Source: Diabrotica undecimpunctata
Lineage: Eukaryota; Arthropoda; Insecta; Coleoptera; Chrysomelidae
NCBI RefSeq assembly: GCF_040954645.1
Contig: NC_092803.1
Span: 68,792,427 to 68,856,426, forward strand
Direction of reading: 5' to 3'
Length of the DNA: 64,000 nucleotides
Shown here: one piece after another, positions 12,541 through 23,640 of the stretch
How the letters are laid out: each line of letters starts with the position of its first letter
Position numbering within the stretch: the first letter of the stretch is position 1
Position numbers and translations under genes: made by a program
The notes under the pieces: model-generated
The model's database searches: none
What the model saw: only the letters and a program-made list of their open reading frames with translations
What the model was told of the DNA's origin: nothing

Positions 12541-13205
12541 TTAATTTTTCAAAAATCTATCGAATGACACTAAACACGACACTCACCCCCACAGGCTGGG
12601 GATGGGGCGAGGTGCAACTTTAAAGTCTTAAATGGAAAATCTAATTTTTTATTGTAGATTTTGCATGAAAAAGTAAACAAGTTTTGTTTGAATTTTTTCC
12701 GATTCGCTTTAGATTGGGCTGTAGTAATTGTAGAAAAACAAGGACAGATCAGAAGTCTGCAACTTAATTTTTATGATAGTGAATAAATTTTTTTACTATT
12801 TTATTTGGAAAATTCGAATCTGCAACAAAAAAGGGGGGTTTCTATTTAAAATTGCAAAGTTGCCTCTCGCCTCACCTCCAAGGGGTGGGGGTGGGATTCG
12901 TGTTTGGTACCATTAGACAGATTTGTGATAAATATTAAAGACGTTTTTTTGTTTTTTCATTTAGCAGTGTATTTCTCGACATATTAGACCGTTTCCATAA
13001 TTTTCCTATCAGAGTAAATCAGAATATCATATCAGGTATCAGGATAAATTATTGTCTAAATAAAGTTACTTATTTTTTCATAAGAAATCCGCAATAAAAA
13101 TGGGGGACCCTATTTATGATTTCAAAGTTATCTTCAGTCCCACCTCTCGGGGGTGGGACTGGGAGGTCATGTTTGATATTATTTGATAGATTTTCAAAAA
13201 ATTCA
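12541..13205. repeat. Cluster of GC-rich repeat units, one inverted and two direct
   Basis: Three diverged copies of one unit of about 90-100 bases lie at about 12541-12635 (minus), 12830-12935 (plus) and 13105-13205 (plus). Each has a core such as CACCTC...GGGGGTGGGA, then GTGTTTGGTACCATT or a variant, then GATAGATTTT. A short further piece (GACCCTATTTATGATTTCAAAG) recurs at about 13640. The G/C-rich cores stand out against the AT-rich surroundings. No coding potential is seen. It looks like an old interspersed repeat in the zinc-finger intron. Confidence 0.65.
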
Positions 13206-13782
13206 AATTCAAAAAATTTTGAACAAGTGGTTTTCAGTTTTTTTGTCCGACGTAAATTTCGCAAGATGTTCGTCCGCCCCGCTTGTTTTGATACAACCTG
13301 TATTAACTAAAGTATAAGGATAACGGCATAGCTTGTACCAAAATGGAAGTAAAATGTATAATAAGATGGAAGGTAAAATAAATAAGCATTTCTGGCTTAT
13401 TGGTCGTCATTAGTAAGGTGTAGCCCGTTTAAATCAAGTTGGGAAATAGTTACTACAAGAGTAACGTAATCGTTTTGTGGCATTAATGCTAGAAGAGTCT
13501 TTTATTACAGTGCAAAGTTTTCAGGTTCTTGCAGCGTCTTGATTAATGTTCTAAAATTGTTGCGTTACTCTTAGAATGATCGTTTCTCCAATTAATTTTA
13601 CCTATTAAAACTTATCAGAATCTTACAGATGAAAATTAAGACCCTATTTATGATTTCAAAGTTGATACTATGTACTCGCGTTAACCGCGCTAATCGCGTT
13701 ACTATTCTGTTTATATTATATGATCAAGTAACCTCTCTCATATATTTTATATTTATTTAATTAATATACTTTTTTTGTTTAG
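13206..13782. other. End of the 8.3-kb intron, no gene
   Basis: AT-rich sequence with no recognised element except the short repeat piece at about 13640. A clear polypyrimidine tract and AG acceptor at 13769-13782 lead into the next exon. Confidence 0.5.
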
Positions 13783-13950
13783 ATTACACACCAGAGGAGG
13801 TTTAACATCGCATATGAACGTCCACAGACTCGGTAGACGATTTATGTGTGATGTCTGCGGAAAAACTTTTACACAAAAAGTCAATATGCAGCAACACGTG
13901 AAGCAGCACACAGGGGATAAACCTCACTGTTGTAATAAATGCGGGAAAAC
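13783..13950 (+). CDS. C2H2 zinc-finger gene, exon 4 of those visible
   Basis: The exon completes the finger begun in exon 3 (LHTRGGLTSHMNVH), adds finger MCDVCGKTF...HVKQH and a TGDKPH linker, then opens the next finger (CCNKCGK). Entry and exit are both phase 2 directly after C-G-K. The exon is thus exactly two finger lengths of 28 codons (168 bases). A GTAAGT donor follows. Confidence 0.92.
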
Positions 13951-14288
13951 GTAAGTTTTATATTTAAAGTTTTTTTACAATGTAGAACTTTATATTTTGT
14001 AATATTTAGTAATAACCCAACATAATTGTAATTAAAATTACATATTTTTGACGTTTCCAGCTCCTGTCCGAAAATTATTCTCAGAAAAGTTTTATTAAAT
14101 AAAAATAATATTATACTTAACCTGTAAGTATTTACAGATAACAACAAAATATTTACAGATTACACCGTTTGTATATTCAATAAGTTTTTCGGATAGCGAT
14201 TTCCGGACTGGAATTTGAAATGTCATAAAACCAATGTTTTGCTGTTACATTATTATATTTTTTAGTAATTACTCTTTTTACATTTTAG

Positions 14289-14481
14289 GTTTGCTGAAAA
14301 ATCTCATTTAGTTCGCCACTACAGCTTCCACAGTGAGGTCAGACCGTTCAAGTGTGAAGTTTGCCAAAAAATGTATAAGACTGAGAGGTGTTTGAAGGTG
14401 CACAGCCTAGTCCATGCGGCAGCTAGACCCTTTGTATGTGGATATTGCAACAAAGGATTTTTGAGTAGCACAAAATTGAAG
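14289..14481 (+). CDS. C2H2 zinc-finger gene, exon 5 of those visible
   Basis: The exon completes finger CCNKC...HYSFH, then carries KCEVCQKMY...HSLVH and most of VCGYCNKGFLSSTKLK. It leaves in phase 0 at GTAAGG, and the final histidines of that finger come from the next exon. The linkers (SEVRPFK, AAARPFV) are of the ordinary finger-to-finger kind. Confidence 0.92.
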
Positions 14482-15779
14482 GTAAGGAAGACTTTAATCT
14501 GAGGTATATGGAATGAGTTAAATCGTTAAAAAAGCTGGCATTGAACTGGCGAAAAGCTTATCTAAACGAACTAGGGGAAGAAATATATTGTAAGCGTTGT
14601 AAATACCACACTAATCTAGTATTTCACGAATTTTGATTCTTCCAGTTCCCTTCTTTTCCTTTTATATCGAGATAGTTCCTATCCAAACTAAAATTATTAA
14701 ATTATTATTTTTCATTGTGGCACCAAAGAATTTTTACTTCTTTTTCTGGATTGCTCTCCTTTTTTTCTTTACTGAACCTGAAAACCTCCGTATTAGTTAT
14801 TCAGTTTCTCTAGAAATTCAGCCACGTTTATCTCTTTTAAGTTTCTTAACTCCATGCCTTGATCCAATTATTATTGATTTATTGATACACGCTTTAGATT
14901 CAACCTTTACCAAAATATCTTACAATTTCTAGCATGACTCAACTAAGAAGGACCGGCAAAATCCACAGTTTGCTCAACTCGATCACGACAGAGACTTTTT
15001 TTTAGGAATATCCCATAACAGTTTCTCGGAGGAAATATGGTGATGAAATTGTGAATGGTTATAGAGATTTGTTATGTATTGTTAATCTGGTTGATTCTAA
15101 AGTTCTAAAAGCAACAATTTTTTTATTAATTCAGTAATCAATTCACTTTAAATTAGCAATAATGAATTTTACTATCGATGAAATGGTAGAAGTAAATTAT
15201 ATAAAATAGTTCCATTTAAAAATAATGTATTTGCATTTTGACTTTTCCTGTATTCGATTTAATGAATATTATCAAAATTATTTACTTTTATAATTTTTTA
15301 CTATTATTAAAAAAATATGACTGCAATAGATCGTTGTTCCTATACTCCTTTTTAATTATACATAGAGATAAACTTTTTTTAAACGATTTTCATGTAATAT
15401 TGGTGATAACTCTTTAAATATCCTGTATAACACCCTGTAAGTTTGAGATTGTAACTAATTTTAAAATGTGCAGTTTAAAGCTGCCTGCAATTTTTGTAAA
15501 TAACTTTTTTTGTATCTTTACTATAACATGTTTACGCACTAATCAACCACACTGTAGAATATTGTATATACAAAAAGAGGAATATGAACCAGATACTTTC
15601 TGAGTCCCTTGCGTTTTGTACCTAATGCTTGTGCTAAATTCCAGACTTTTTCGCTAGCGATTTACTTCGTCTGCATTTTGGATCTGTCCATGTCACTCAA
15701 AGTTCAAGTTTTGATCACTTGTAATAGTATTAATACATAATTGAAAATCCAAGGTATGTAAAAGATAAACATTTTTTAG
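14482..15779. other. Zinc-finger intron, 1.3 kb, no element recognised
   Basis: A 99-residue plus-strand frame at 14633-14932 is rich in Phe, Ile and Leu and has no motif I know. The rest is AT-rich. It ends with a T-rich tract and AG at 15778-15779. Confidence 0.4.
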
Positions 15780-16043
15780 CAACATTATAACATACACACC
15801 GGAGAACGCCCGTATAAATGCAAGTACTGCGAACGCACTTTTACCAATTATCCCAATTGGTTAAAACATACGAGAAGGAGGCACAAAGTTGACCACAAGA
15901 CTGGAGCGGAATTGCAGCCTAAGGAAGAACCGCCGTCGACACCTTCGACGCCTATGGCACTGCCTGCAACGCCTACTATGTCAGTGTCGCCTCCTATCGT
16001 AAATCCTTCAGCAACCACCATCTTGTCTTCTACCAGTCCACAG
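15780..16043 (+). CDS. C2H2 zinc-finger gene, exon 6 of those visible
   Basis: The exon starts QHYNIHTGERPYKCKYC. It gives the missing His pair of the previous finger, then a canonical TGERPYK linker and the last finger (CKYC...HTRRRH). After this comes a Pro/Ser/Thr-rich low-complexity tail (EEPPSTPSTPMALP and on), which probably acts as a flexible or activation-type region. It leaves in phase 0 at GTATTC. Confidence 0.9.
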
Positions 16044-16369
16044 GTATTCTAATTATAGATTTTGATAATCGAATTTTCTTAGGTTTTAGTAATGATACTT
16101 TTTCGTGTAAGTTTATGCAAAATCTATTATGCTGATTGTGATAGTTATTAGCTTAATCATTATATGACTAGCTGAATCACTCAATGTATATGCTAAAAAA
16201 AGTGCCATTATTTGTCGTATACAGTTGTGTTTCTTGTATGTCCCTTTTTAGATTGGTATTAAGCTCAATCTCAAGGAATATACGAAAACATTGTAGATAG
16301 CATCAACGTGATTATATCCACTATGTTTTTATCTGATGCTATCAAAGTCATGCTATATGACTAAGTGAT

Positions 16370-16880
16370 AAGTTATGGGAAAACGAAGAAATAGAAAACC
16401 TCCTAAAAGAGAAAAGGACAGTGTAGGTATATCAAATGGCTAGGTATTAAACAACAAAGAGATAGATATAAATATCTGGAGCTCAAAATAATAACTATCG
16501 GCATAATAAATATAATAAATGGCGGCATCCAAAAGAGAAATGTCGGATAAGAAATGCCAGGAGATTGGTACCTACCTAGGAGACAGAAAATGTGCAGAGA
16601 CATGGAAGTTCCTTAGCAAACTAAGAACTAATAAAAGAAAAAGCATATATAGTCAAATAATATCAATATCAAAACACAAATTGGAAAATTACTACGGGGA
16701 ATTACTAACAGAAAATAGGGATGCATTTTTGACTCAATCGCCAACGGAAGTAAACATTGAGTGTGAAGTAATAACCATAAAAGGTATAGAAGTTCAAAAA
16801 GCTATAAAAGAACTGAAAAATAGTAGATTTCCAGGACCAGGAAGTATCCTTGCTGAACTGATGAAATGTAAAACATAAAA
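16370..16880 (+). mobile_element. LINE fragment, linker before the reverse transcriptase
   Basis: The frame from 16519 has WKFLSKLRTNKRKS, ENYYGELLTENRDAF and VQKAIKELKNSRFPGPGSILAEL. This is the pattern of the region between endonuclease and RT in AP-endonuclease LINEs (AI..LKN.K.PGPD.I..EL). It ends at 16878 where the RT should begin. It lies in the intron between zinc-finger exons 6 and 7, on the same strand. Confidence 0.75.
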
Positions 16881-17059
16881 ACTTTCTCTCACTAAATTGG
16901 TACCTTTTTATCAATACCGGATCTGCGACTAAGCAGATGAAACCTGGTAGGCTCTTGTTTGTTGTAGTTGATGACAACCACTTTGAGTTTCCCTTCACTG
17001 TAGAAAATACGCTTGAGTTAGCATGGTTTAACACCTCAATATTCCAAAATGATTAAAGT

Positions 17060-17145
17060 TTCTTCCTCACAAAGCTCAAGCGTGCCAAAATCGTTGCAAT
17101 CTTAAAACCTTATAAGCCCAGTGATAGCCCTCTAATATCCACGGA
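17060..17145 (+). mobile_element. Short LINE RT fragment (Jockey/CR1-like)
   Basis: The sequence KLKRAKIVAILKPYKPSDSP matches the start of a Jockey/CR1-type reverse transcriptase (W..AK.IAILKP.K......YRPISL). It is only about 25 codons long and comes from a different LINE type than the piece just upstream. Confidence 0.55.
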
Positions 17146-17183
17146 ACAATATATTATGGTTTTCATGCAAGTTCCAGAACGAT

Positions 17184-17185
<2 letters not shown>

Positions 17186-17252
<67 letters not shown>
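17186..17252. repeat. (TA)n microsatellite
   Basis: A pure TA dinucleotide run of about 66 bases in the zinc-finger intron. Confidence 0.95.
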
Positions 17253-17254
<2 letters not shown>

Positions 17255-17439
17255 GTATAAATAAATTAAAATGATTATTAGAAAAGTGAACATTAAAGAC
17301 TAAATAAATAGTGTTAAAATAACTGAAAAATAAATAAAAAAATAAAAACAGTGTAATACTTTTGACGGTGGAAGCTGCTGCCTAAGTCATATTTCGATCT
17401 GAACAACAAACTGGCCAATACAGAACTAAAAGTAACATT

Positions 17440-17650
17440 TAGGAACACATTACTAATAACAGTCAACCTTTGGAATTATAGCAAGGTAGTCTGCTCTCCT
17501 TGGCCTACAGGATACAAGGAAGGTATCAGGGCTAGTGCTACGTTTCAACCGCCCATTATTACCCCTGGTTTTGCCGGCGCTGGAACTCGATCCCTGGCTT
17601 TCTGCGTGGAAGTCAGACATCCTACCGCCTGAGCTATCCGGCCCAGGAAC
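17440..17650 (-). mobile_element. tRNA-derived SINE
   Basis: The minus strand from 17644 to 17573 folds like a tRNA. It has a GCCGG/CCGGC acceptor, an A box (TAGCTCAGGCGGTAGGA), an anticodon-arm-like TCTGA-CTTCCAC-GCAGA with one mismatch, and a B box (GGATCGAGTTCC). A body of about 130 bases follows to about 17440. The imperfect arms, the lack of a normal discriminator end and the attached tail favour a SINE over a working tRNA gene. The A and B boxes would form an internal RNA polymerase III promoter. I saw no second copy in this window. Confidence 0.65.
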
Positions 17651-17771
17651 AGCGCAATTGGCTTTGCCAAGGCCATAAAATGGAAAGAAAAAAATATTTA
17701 CCTTAGTTACATGTGTAATTGTACTAACCGTGGAAGTGTTTCCAAACATTTATTATTTATTTATTTTTTAG

Positions 17772-17940
17772 ATTATATCCATTGGCAATACACCTCTGGA
17801 TACATCTGCTGATATCGTTCCTGTGATGTCAGATGTAAATTTCACAAAAGTAGAAGAATTGCTGTTGCAGAATGGCCTATTCAACTTTCCGCTAATAGAT
17901 GATAAGATTTTCTTTAGTCAACAAATGGACTTTCTTACTG
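17772..17940 (+). CDS. C2H2 zinc-finger gene, exon 7 of those visible
   Basis: This is a C-terminal exon without fingers. It encodes IISIGNTPLDTSADIVPVMS, then a hydrophobic/acidic stretch (VEELLLQNGLFNFPLIDDKI). It enters in phase 0 after a T-rich tract and leaves in phase 1 at GTACGT. The mixture of Leu and acidic residues could be an interaction or activation motif, but that is inference. Confidence 0.82.
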
Positions 17941-18322
17941 GTACGTAGAGACGTTTATTTTTGGTGACTATGGGTAATTATGGTCAACAGCGTTCTTGAC
18001 AGATGTAAGAAATAAATAAAGGGACAAATGCATCTAAAATACATGAATGTCCTGCTATACATTTCTAAAAGTTGTGCTTTGACTACACTGTGATATGTTT
18101 CGCAGTACTTGCGTTTTCTCAGGTAGTGTTAGCCTGGAAGTATCCTGACCTACTTTATCCACTCTATAGTGGGAAACATGGCTAGTTGATTTGCCTTTCT
18201 GTTTTCCTATTTGTCTTCAAATTACTACTATCAGATCAGATAAAAGTACAGCGAAACATGTAGACATAAATGGCAGGGCATTTTTTTTATCATATATTTT
18301 ATATTATATCTGTTCTGTTTAG

Positions 18323-18456
18323 GAAATACGAGCAATTCTGTAGGTCTCCTAGTTCCATACTTCCAGACGCAGTTGCCAAGCCACCAGACAATACTACAAC
18401 ACACAGCTCAGACGATCTTGCCCGTCCAGTTGAACGATCCAAGCATTTTTCAGTAG
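18323..18456 (+). CDS. C2H2 zinc-finger gene, last exon with stop
   Basis: The acceptor TGTTCTGTTTAG precedes it, and joining to exon 7 in phase 1 gives a Gly codon. It encodes a Gln- and Thr-rich tail (YFQTQLPSHQTILQHTAQ) ending ...NDPSIFQ and a TAG at 18454-18456. The frame matters: the longer overlapping open frame from 18270 is a different, unsupported reading. No clear AATAAA signal was seen close downstream. Confidence 0.8.
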
Positions 18457-19060
18457 CTATTAGATTGTAGAATTTTCTCGAATTTGTAAAAAACTCAGTA
18501 TTAGTATAAGGTACAGCGGTACTTCATTGAGGTAATCTGCAGTATTGTTACAACCAGTTTTAGCTTTTGTAGTAATATAAGACTGGTTGGCATATATTTT
18601 GCACTTGCCGTACCTCAATTAACTACTTGGTAAGCTACAGAGTGGTTATTCCTGATTATTGATAGATACAACTTCTAACAACTGTTAACATTTGAACATA
18701 TCTATCACATAATGTATGGGGATAAATATCTTTATTCTCGTGAAATATCAAGAATTGAAACTTGGGCCAGATTTTTTATTTTAAATATTTGAAACATGAT
18801 AAGGAAATATTGTTCTCACAAAATTTATATTTTACTAAACATCCAGAAAGGCCATTTTACTTGAAGTTTCATTTGCGCAATATTTGATTCATTTTCCAAA
18901 ATGTGTGTCTAGCTTAGTCTAGAATTTTTTTTTTAAGTTTCTATTGTTTCTAGGTTTCAATAACATAAGTTATCCTATTTAATTAGGACTTCGATCGGGT
19001 CTATAGACACAGAAGCAATCAAAAAAATAATACTTATTGCTGATTTTCTCTATGTGACAC
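18457..19060. other. 3' flank of zinc-finger gene with imperfect palindrome
   Basis: Probable 3' UTR and spacer. Paired segments lie at about 18525-18535 with 18608-18618 (ATTGAGGTA against TACCTCAAT), and CAACCAGTTTTA with AAGACTGGTTGG inside them. They make a nested hairpin of about 100 bases. The rest is AT-rich with no gene. Confidence 0.45.
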
Positions 19061-19069
19061 GCTTGTTTT

Positions 19070-20130
19070 CAAGCAATGGCTATCATATTATCAACTGCAA
19101 CAAGAAAATCATTTCAATTACCTAGTAGGTTACAAAAAGAGAGAATTATTAAACTTGCGACGTGGAATGTACGAACACTGTATCAGGCTGGTAAATTGAG
19201 AAATGCGGTCAAAGAAATGAAAATACTTAAAATCAATGTCTTAGTCATAAGTAAAATTAGAGGGTCGGGAAACGGAATAACCGGAACAGAAGGAGCAGTG
19301 ATTTATTACTCGGGAAGCAACGCACATCAACCAAATCATCGTCATGGTGTTACTATTATTATAGACGAATCGATAAACAAATATGTGAATAATTTCGACC
19401 CATATTCCGGAAGAAGTCTTATAGCTTAGATGTCATTCCTTTAACGTTAACCTCATACAAGTTTACGCACCAACAGCGGATAAAAGTGAAGAGGAAACAA
19501 TATTTCTACCAACAAATAGAAGAAATAATTCGTAGTACACAAAAAGGAGACATAAATATGGGTGACTTCAACGTCAAAATAGGAAAAGGAAGATTCGAAA
19601 ATATAATAGATAAAGAGGGGCTGGGAGAAAGGAACGAAAGAAAAATAACTACTTCAGTTTAATCAAGAAAATTCATTAGTAGTTACTAATCGTGGTATAA
19701 ACTGTTCCCAAGGAGATTATATACTTGGAAGGCTCTCCAAGATAGCCCAGAAAGAATCATAAGAAACCAAATTGATTACATTTTGATTAATACTAGATTC
19801 CGAAGACCTGTGAGCAGACATCGGGTCTGATCACAACCCACTGGTAGGACACCAAAAAAAAAATCAAAGATTAACAAAGTAATTCTTGATGCCCTGAAGG
19901 ACAACAACAAAACTTTTCAGCTATACACACAAGTTAATCAAATAAATTTATTAAAAGAACACATAGAGAATGCAGATATAGATGATTTATGGTCAATTAT
20001 ATGGTCAAATATCAGAGATACAGCAAAAGAAACTACATCAGAAATCGTGGGGAAAACAAGTATCAATCAAGTTGCTAAGGTAGTACACATAAGTGCGACT
20101 ACAGATAGAAGGGTTTTGAAGAAAAATGGT
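19070..20130 (+). mobile_element. LINE endonuclease half (no RT)
   Basis: The frame at 19076 has LATWNVRTLYQAGKLRNAVK, INVLVISKIRGSGNGI and HRHGVTIIIDES, the N-terminal AP-endonuclease of a LINE. Past several frame breaks come GDFNVKIGKG (GDFNa.iG), RRLYTWKAPQD, IIRNQIDYILIN and a linker ending near 20130. The catalytic GDFN survives, but the conserved SE.RW is SKIRG and stops abound. The RT half is absent, so this copy is 3'-truncated or internally deleted rather than simply 5'-truncated. Confidence 0.85.
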
Positions 20131-20724
20131 TATAGATGAGATATTATATATAAAATCATGAGATATTTCCCGAGAACAATATTCGACGCATTCGAGTTTT
20201 GTAAAGAGGGAATCTCGCTTACATTATTGGTCTTTCGGTAAAATCTACATCACTTTTGAGGTGCAAACACAGTATTCCCGAAAATTATACTTATGAATAG
20301 ATCAATAATCCTAAGCTTTATTTAAATCATAAAAAATCAGCAATTGAAAATTTGTGTCATAATTTCCAAATTTTTCAATCAATGATTTATAATATAGTAG
20401 GTTTGTGATGAGCAGTGGACGTTTATTGGTGTGGGTATAGTTAAATAATAATGGACGTTCGCTCCGATGGAAAATAAGACTTACAGCTGACATGGAATAG
20501 AACCTATTGACGAATGAAAAAAAAGAAGATAGATCGTATGGAACATGAAACAATATGAAAGATGAAGGCTTAACAGAAGTCGCCGGCATTTTTTTGTGTA
20601 TGGTTTGTGATGTCAGAGTAGAAGTGGTGGTCCTTGCTGAAGGAAAATAAAGTAATATTATTAATGAAGGAAATTAAGTAATATTTAATTGCACTGCAAA
20701 TTCTTATCAGCTACAACATGTACG
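20131..20724. other. Spacer, no gene
   Basis: AT-rich sequence. A 92-residue minus-strand frame (20311-20589) has no recognisable motif. Nothing else was identified. Confidence 0.4.
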
Positions 20725-20726
20725 TA

Positions 20727-21020
20727 CAGGGTGAGTCACCATTAACGGGACGGAAGATTACAGCGAGAGGTTAGATTTAAAAAAAAATTACTTTAATAGT
20801 TTGTAAGTTGAGAAAGGCTACATTTTAAAAATATTTGGAAATATACAGGGTGCCCCAATAAATTGCGGCGTATCAAAGGTATACTTTTTCTAATGGGTCA
20901 TCCTGTATTTTATTTTGCATTTTCTAATTGTCCGCAAAAAATAAGACTTAGTTTCATAAGGGTTCCCTATACACAAGTCCGGAGTGTTCTGAGTTATGTC
21001 GACTTTCCTTAAAGTGTAAA
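20727..21020 (+). repeat. Left terminal inverted repeat of the 3.9-kb element
   Basis: It pairs with 24409-24622 in inverse orientation. Inside lies a smaller inverted pair (TACAGGGTGCCCCAAT at about 20845 and AATGGGTCATCCTGTA at about 20893). This looks like a nested miniature terminal structure and is also present in the right arm. Confidence 0.8.
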
Positions 21021-21184
21021 GTCTTAGAAGACTAATTTGAGTGAGTGGGTGAGTAGTGTACGAGTACGGACGCATCCTCAAACCGAAAAGTGCGCGAAAC
21101 AAAAAAATTGTAATCCACAAGGAAACTAAGTTCCTGTAGCTGGCTGTATGCCATGTATCACAAAAAATTTATTAAAATTCTTTC

Positions 21185-21345
21185 TAAAAGGTATATAATT
21201 AAAAACCCAATCGGGCTATATCACAACAACAAAACGTTTTCGGAATCCATATTCCATCATCAGCGTCTAGGTGTACATGTTTTGAGCCACTAAATATCTG
21301 GGTAAAAACCTGTTAAAAATTATTGGTTTAAATTTATTTTACATT
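21185..21345 (-). mobile_element. Possible Penelope-type terminal repeat fragment
   Basis: The text AACAAAACGTTTTCGGAATC followed by CATATTCCATCATCAGCGTC resembles the ends of Penelope-like elements, which often have ACGTTTTCGG-type wording before a CATCATCAG stretch. The evidence is only this resemblance, and strand is uncertain. Confidence 0.3.
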
Positions 21346-22067
21346 ATTCCATCTTATATGTTAACATCTAAACATAAATTGTAGTTCCTATACTACAATC
21401 GAGATCTGAATCGGCCACGTGGCCCTAGCGGTTGCAAATACGCGGAGGATCTGCGTATCTGCTGGAAAACTTTAATAGTGTACGTTAACAAACCATAGTG
21501 CTATAGTGGTTAAAGGATACAAAGGGTTGTCCGTAAGGCTCAATGAAACAATAGAGTGAAATACAGATATCCAGAAACACAAGTACCCATAAAAGTAGTA
21601 TTTCTGAGCGACACAATGGCAAAAATTTAAATTAAAATTTATAACACATAACAACTTATGCGTGCAAAAAATGAAGTCCCTCCAATTTTAATGGAAAAAT
21701 AATTAATAAATAGTATAGAAAATAATAATAATACAAATAAATAATAAATTAAACATAGTAGAAAATAATGTAAATACAAGCCAAAATATATTAAATAAAG
21801 ATATTGTTAATAAAATGGATTCAGATAGAGAAAGCTCAGTAATACTTAGTATAAATATTACAAATGTGCATAAATATGAAAATTTCGATTTTTTAAACAA
21901 TGACTCAGTGAGTGATTAGTTCGAAGACATTTCAACAGAGTGATAGTGGCTCTCGACGGATGCCTCTCAGTATAGTGATTTAGAGGAAGAATAAATAAAA
22001 ACAAACAAACAAATAATCAGATATCAGCAGTAACGAAAAGATAAAGAAAAAAAACAAAGAAAACAAG

Positions 22068-23420
22068 ATGACGGAATATAACGAAAAAATGATGACAGTA
22101 GAAAAGTTGAACAAGGTAATAGTCAAGATGAATAAAGACCATGCGAGACGCATCGAAAAGATGCAAGCTCAAATTACAGAGCTGCAACAAATCATTATAG
22201 CCAAAGATGAAGAGGACCGGAAGCTAACTGACCTGATGGACCATGACTGACACCATCAGCAGGATGTAAGAACAACTTCTGGCAAAAAACAACGACAAAT
22301 AGATAAACTCCACGAAAAACCAAAAAAAGAAAAATTATTGAAACAAATCGAAAAACCAGTGGAAAAAAGTTTCGAGGCAATTGGCAATGAACAGCCTAGT
22401 ACCGGCACTAAGAACTAACAAAAGATAATGGAAGTCGAACAAACGGAACCTGGATGTACAATCCAGACCAAGAAAACGAAAAAACCCAGCAAAAGTGAAG
22501 AACCGGACAAAACAATGGGCATTGGCGAAAAGCAAATGCTCATAATACAGTAAAGGAAGGAAAGAGAGGAAACATGCGCCACAAGGGCGATGAAAAAATC
22601 AGCACCGACATAGACTAATAAAGACCCTGCAAATACAGTGTTAAATGTGCCAAAACAAATGCCGAACCAGAAAAACAGGCCGAGACAACACCAAAATCAC
22701 GGTAGGGAAAAGCCAGAAAATTTTGCAGAGCGGCAGAAAACGGAATCAGCTCCAACAATAAATTTGCGAGGTAAGGCAGATCTATAATCATCCAGACTAA
22801 TGACAGAGAAGGGTATTTGGCAATGATCAAAACCTTTGAGAATTCGACAAAAATGATAAGATTGATTGGATAGCATATCCAACCGATCAAAATAAAAAGA
22901 AAATATTAGTGAACAGAGGACTGCACACCACCACAAAAAAAGAAAAAATAGAAGAGGAGTTAAGAAACCATGGCTTGGAAGCAAAGGCAACAAACATGAT
23001 ATCGAAAAGACCAGTTAAGAAGGTTCTGCCTCTGTTTCTGGTGACTATAAAGAGAATCACAAACTTAGGCTTCATGAGGATCTACATCGAGGATGAAATT
23101 AAAACAACGAGAGAGATCGTGCAATGCTACAACTGCCAAAGATTCTTTCACGGCTCAAAATCCTACCACTGTGGCTCAAAATATGTGAAGTGCGAAAAAC
23201 AGCACGTATGTAAAGAATGCACCAAGGATAGAAACACTGATCCCAAGTGTGCAAACTGTGGAGAGGCTCACACAGCCAACTACAGAGGCTGCTCCAAGGC
23301 ACTAAGGAGAAAAACCAACACAGCTCCAGCACTAACAAGGGGTAAAATCACCACTGTTCCAACCACATCCGCCACCACAAATAGAAGCTACGCACAAGCC
23401 ACGAAGGCAACAACAGCTTA
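22068..23420 (+). mobile_element. Jockey-type LINE ORF1 (gag-like zinc-knuckle protein), broken
   Basis: A start near 22068 gives a coiled coil (EKMQAQITELQQIIIAKDEE). After stops the frame at 22909 carries NRGLHTTTKKEKIEEELRN and ITNLGFMRIYIEDEI, then three zinc-knuckle-like boxes: CYNCQRFFHGS, VKCEKQHVCKECTK and CANCGEAHTANYRGC. This order (a PRE_C2HC-type domain followed by CCHC knuckles) is typical of ORF1 of insect Jockey LINEs, an RNA-binding protein that escorts the element's RNA. A 5' UTR may run from about 21400. The copy is inserted inside the Tc1/mariner element. Confidence 0.82.
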
Positions 23421-23579
23421 AGTCAGCAGAAACACTAATGAAATAGGGCAAAACTCCGAAACTGCAAACTTAATCGCCACTTTAAACGAACAGCGACAAA
23501 ACTTTGTATGCATGTTCGGAAAAATGACAAATGTCGTCAGTGTCCTAGGAAGTTTCGGTCAACAGTGACCCTCGACCAG

Positions 23580-23640
23580 GAGAGCGATCTACGAATAGGG
23601 TCATGGAACTCAGGAGGGCTGAGAACTAAAATTAAAATCT
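23580..23640 (+). mobile_element. Start of Jockey ORF2 endonuclease, cut off
   Basis: About 50 bases after the ORF1 end the plus strand reads LRIGSWNSGGLRTKIKIL, the opening of the Jockey AP-endonuclease. It is lost within 20 codons. The element therefore keeps its 5' part and lacks almost all of ORF2. Confidence 0.75.

Noticed and set aside
17573..17644. A tRNA-Gly gene
   Set aside because: The anticodon stem has a mismatch, the acceptor is only partly paired, and a SINE-like body follows directly, so I call it a SINE.
18270..18470. A 66-residue frame over the last zinc-finger exon
   Set aside because: It is out of frame with the spliced exon chain. The spliced reading joins in phase and reaches a stop at 18456.
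22195..23338. Minus-strand Phe/Leu-rich frames
   Set aside because: They are antisense shadows of the Jockey ORF1, which has clear zinc-knuckle motifs on the plus strand.
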